Positions 63,369 through 64,000 of a stretch of DNA of 64,000 nt are shown here, piece after piece. How positions within the stretch are numbered: position 1 is the first letter of the stretch; each line of letters starts with the position of its first letter. Source of the stretch: Ruegeria intermedia (GTDB lineage: Bacteria; Pseudomonadota; Alphaproteobacteria; Rhodobacterales; Rhodobacteraceae); contig NZ_FQVK01000020.1 of assembly GCF_900129345.1 (NCBI RefSeq), forward strand, positions 1 through 64,000, read 5' to 3'. The position numbers and the translations under genes are program-made. The notes below the pieces were generated by a model that ran no database searches, was not told the origin of the DNA, and saw only the letters and a program-made list of their open reading frames with translations.

Positions 63369-64000
63369 GGAATCACCATAAGGTCTTTCGGAAAACGGGT
63401 CAGGACCTGGCAACCGTCCTGGGTGATCAGCACGTCGTCTTCGATCCGGACACCGAAATTGCCGACCTGATAGAGGCCCGGTTCGTCGGTATAGACCGTT
63501 CCGGCCGGAAGCGCGGCCATGTTGCCACGCATGACATACGGCGCCTCATGTACGTCGCGGCCCAGCCCGTGCCCGGTTTTCGTGCGGATTCTGTCGGCAA
63601 AGGGCGAGGCCTCGAGCACACCGGTTGCGGCGTCGTCGATCGCATGTGCGGTCACGCTTGCACGGGTGACGGCCAGCGCGGCCAGGTTGGCCTGCAGAAC
63701 CGTTTCGTACAAGGCCCGCGCCTCGTCTGACGCATGGCCCAGGAACACGGTGCGGGTGATGTCGGCGGCAAAGCCATCCTTGCGCGCGCCAAAATCGATC
63801 AGCAGCGCGTCACCCGGGCTCAGCGCATAATCCGCGCGGGCATGGGCATGCGGCAGGGCCGAATTGTCGCCCGCGGCGACGATGGGCGGAAAGGCCAGCC
63901 CGTCGGCGCCTTCTTCGAACAGGAACCGGATCAGGGTCTGCTCGATCTGCTTCTCGGTCCGTCCCGGCGCGACGGTTTCCAGCGTGCGGGTCAGGGCCCG
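63362..64000 (-). CDS. M24-family metallopeptidase (Xaa-Pro aminopeptidase-like), C-terminal part (partial)
   Basis: This is the C-terminal 212 residues of a pita-bread-fold peptidase; its start lies beyond the right edge. All five metal ligands are seen: Asp in LLIDFGARKDG, Asp in ADITRTVFLG, His in GHGLGRDVHEAPY, Glu in YTDEPGLYQVG and Glu in VRIEDDVLIT. Such enzymes remove residues before proline from peptides. It is in one operon with dppBCDF, suggesting that imported peptides are trimmed by it. Confidence 0.9.
   Translation of the reverse strand, partial: RALTRTLETVAPGRTEKQIEQTLIRFLFEEGADGLAFPPIVAAGDNSALPHAHARADYALSPGDALLIDFGARKDGFAADITRTVFLGHASDEARALYETVLQANLAALAVTRASVTAHAIDDAATGVLEASPFADRIRTKTGHGLGRDVHEAPYVMRGNMAALPAGTVYTDEPGLYQVGNFGVRIEDDVLITQDGCQVLTRFPKDLMVIPC

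Noticed and set aside
1-64000. CRISPR arrays, rRNA genes and intact insertion sequences
   Set aside because: No regularly spaced repeats, no rRNA-like stretches and no complete transposase with terminal repeats were seen on reading the window.

Overview
The window looks like part of a chromosome of a marine alphaproteobacterium, most likely a Rhodobacteraceae (Roseobacter-group) member. The basis is high GC throughout, a full Na+-translocating NADH:quinone reductase operon (nqrA-F) with its maturation genes nqrM and apbE, an Irr-type iron box in front of a membrane-bound ferritin gene, several ABC and TRAP uptake systems, and a GC-rich twin-hairpin element between convergent genes of a kind I remember from Roseobacter genomes. 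No species can be named from the sequence alone.

Layout. 1-1.6 kb: the end of the phosphate regulon operon (pstB end, phoU, phoB). 1.6-8.3 kb: a sugar or compatible-solute ABC importer with a GH63-like glycosidase, divergent from a LacI-type regulator. 8.3-10.1 kb: an HxlR redox regulator divergent from mdaB and a glutathione transferase. 10.2-12.3 kb: periplasmic cpdB behind a PHO-box-like site. 12.6-22.1 kb: mixed housekeeping and transport genes (DMT, TetR, mbfA, AEC, fghA, sthA, YaiI, HAD, MFS, zapE). 22.2-24.4 kb: folC and accD. 24.5-29.8 kb: a poorly understood locus with a CPBP membrane protease, a 1026-residue ABC-exporter-like protein whose ATPase motifs are destroyed and which carries a C-terminal cyclic-nucleotide-binding-like domain, and two unrecognised divergent genes. 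31.6-39.9 kb: a uronate-type catabolic cluster (TRAP transporter, GntR regulator, KdgF-like cupin, two dehydrogenases, KDG kinase, mannonate dehydratase). 40.2-44.2 kb: gpmI-envC-ctpA. 44.3-47.5 kb: sulfatase, nqrM, apbE. 47.7-50.1 kb: CBS protein, phosphatase, UDP-glucuronate epimerase. 50.2-56.0 kb: nqrABCDEF. 56.3-57.6 kb: an RNA methyltransferase and tRNA-Pro. 57.6-59.5 kb: decayed mobile DNA (integrase and IS3-family pieces). 59.5-64 kb: a dipeptide/oligopeptide ABC importer with a metallopeptidase.

How parts fit. PhoB, made at the left end, probably controls cpdB through the PHO-like site, so that 2',3'-cyclic nucleotides become a phosphate source. ApbE and NqrM serve the NQR complex 3-10 kb away. 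The uronate cluster would import a uronate and carry it to 2-keto-3-deoxy-6-phosphogluconate. However, three of its genes carry an in-frame stop or a frameshift (dctM, cupin, uxuA), and the sulfatase has an in-frame stop too. The peptide transporter ATPase DppD has a Ser/Thr-to-Pro change in its P-loop. All of these hits fall in scavenging genes. Either catabolic functions are decaying in this strain or the sequence has point errors there; raw reads would decide.

The best candidate for an undescribed system is the 24.5-29.8 kb locus around the ATPase-dead, cyclic-nucleotide-domain ABC-like protein.
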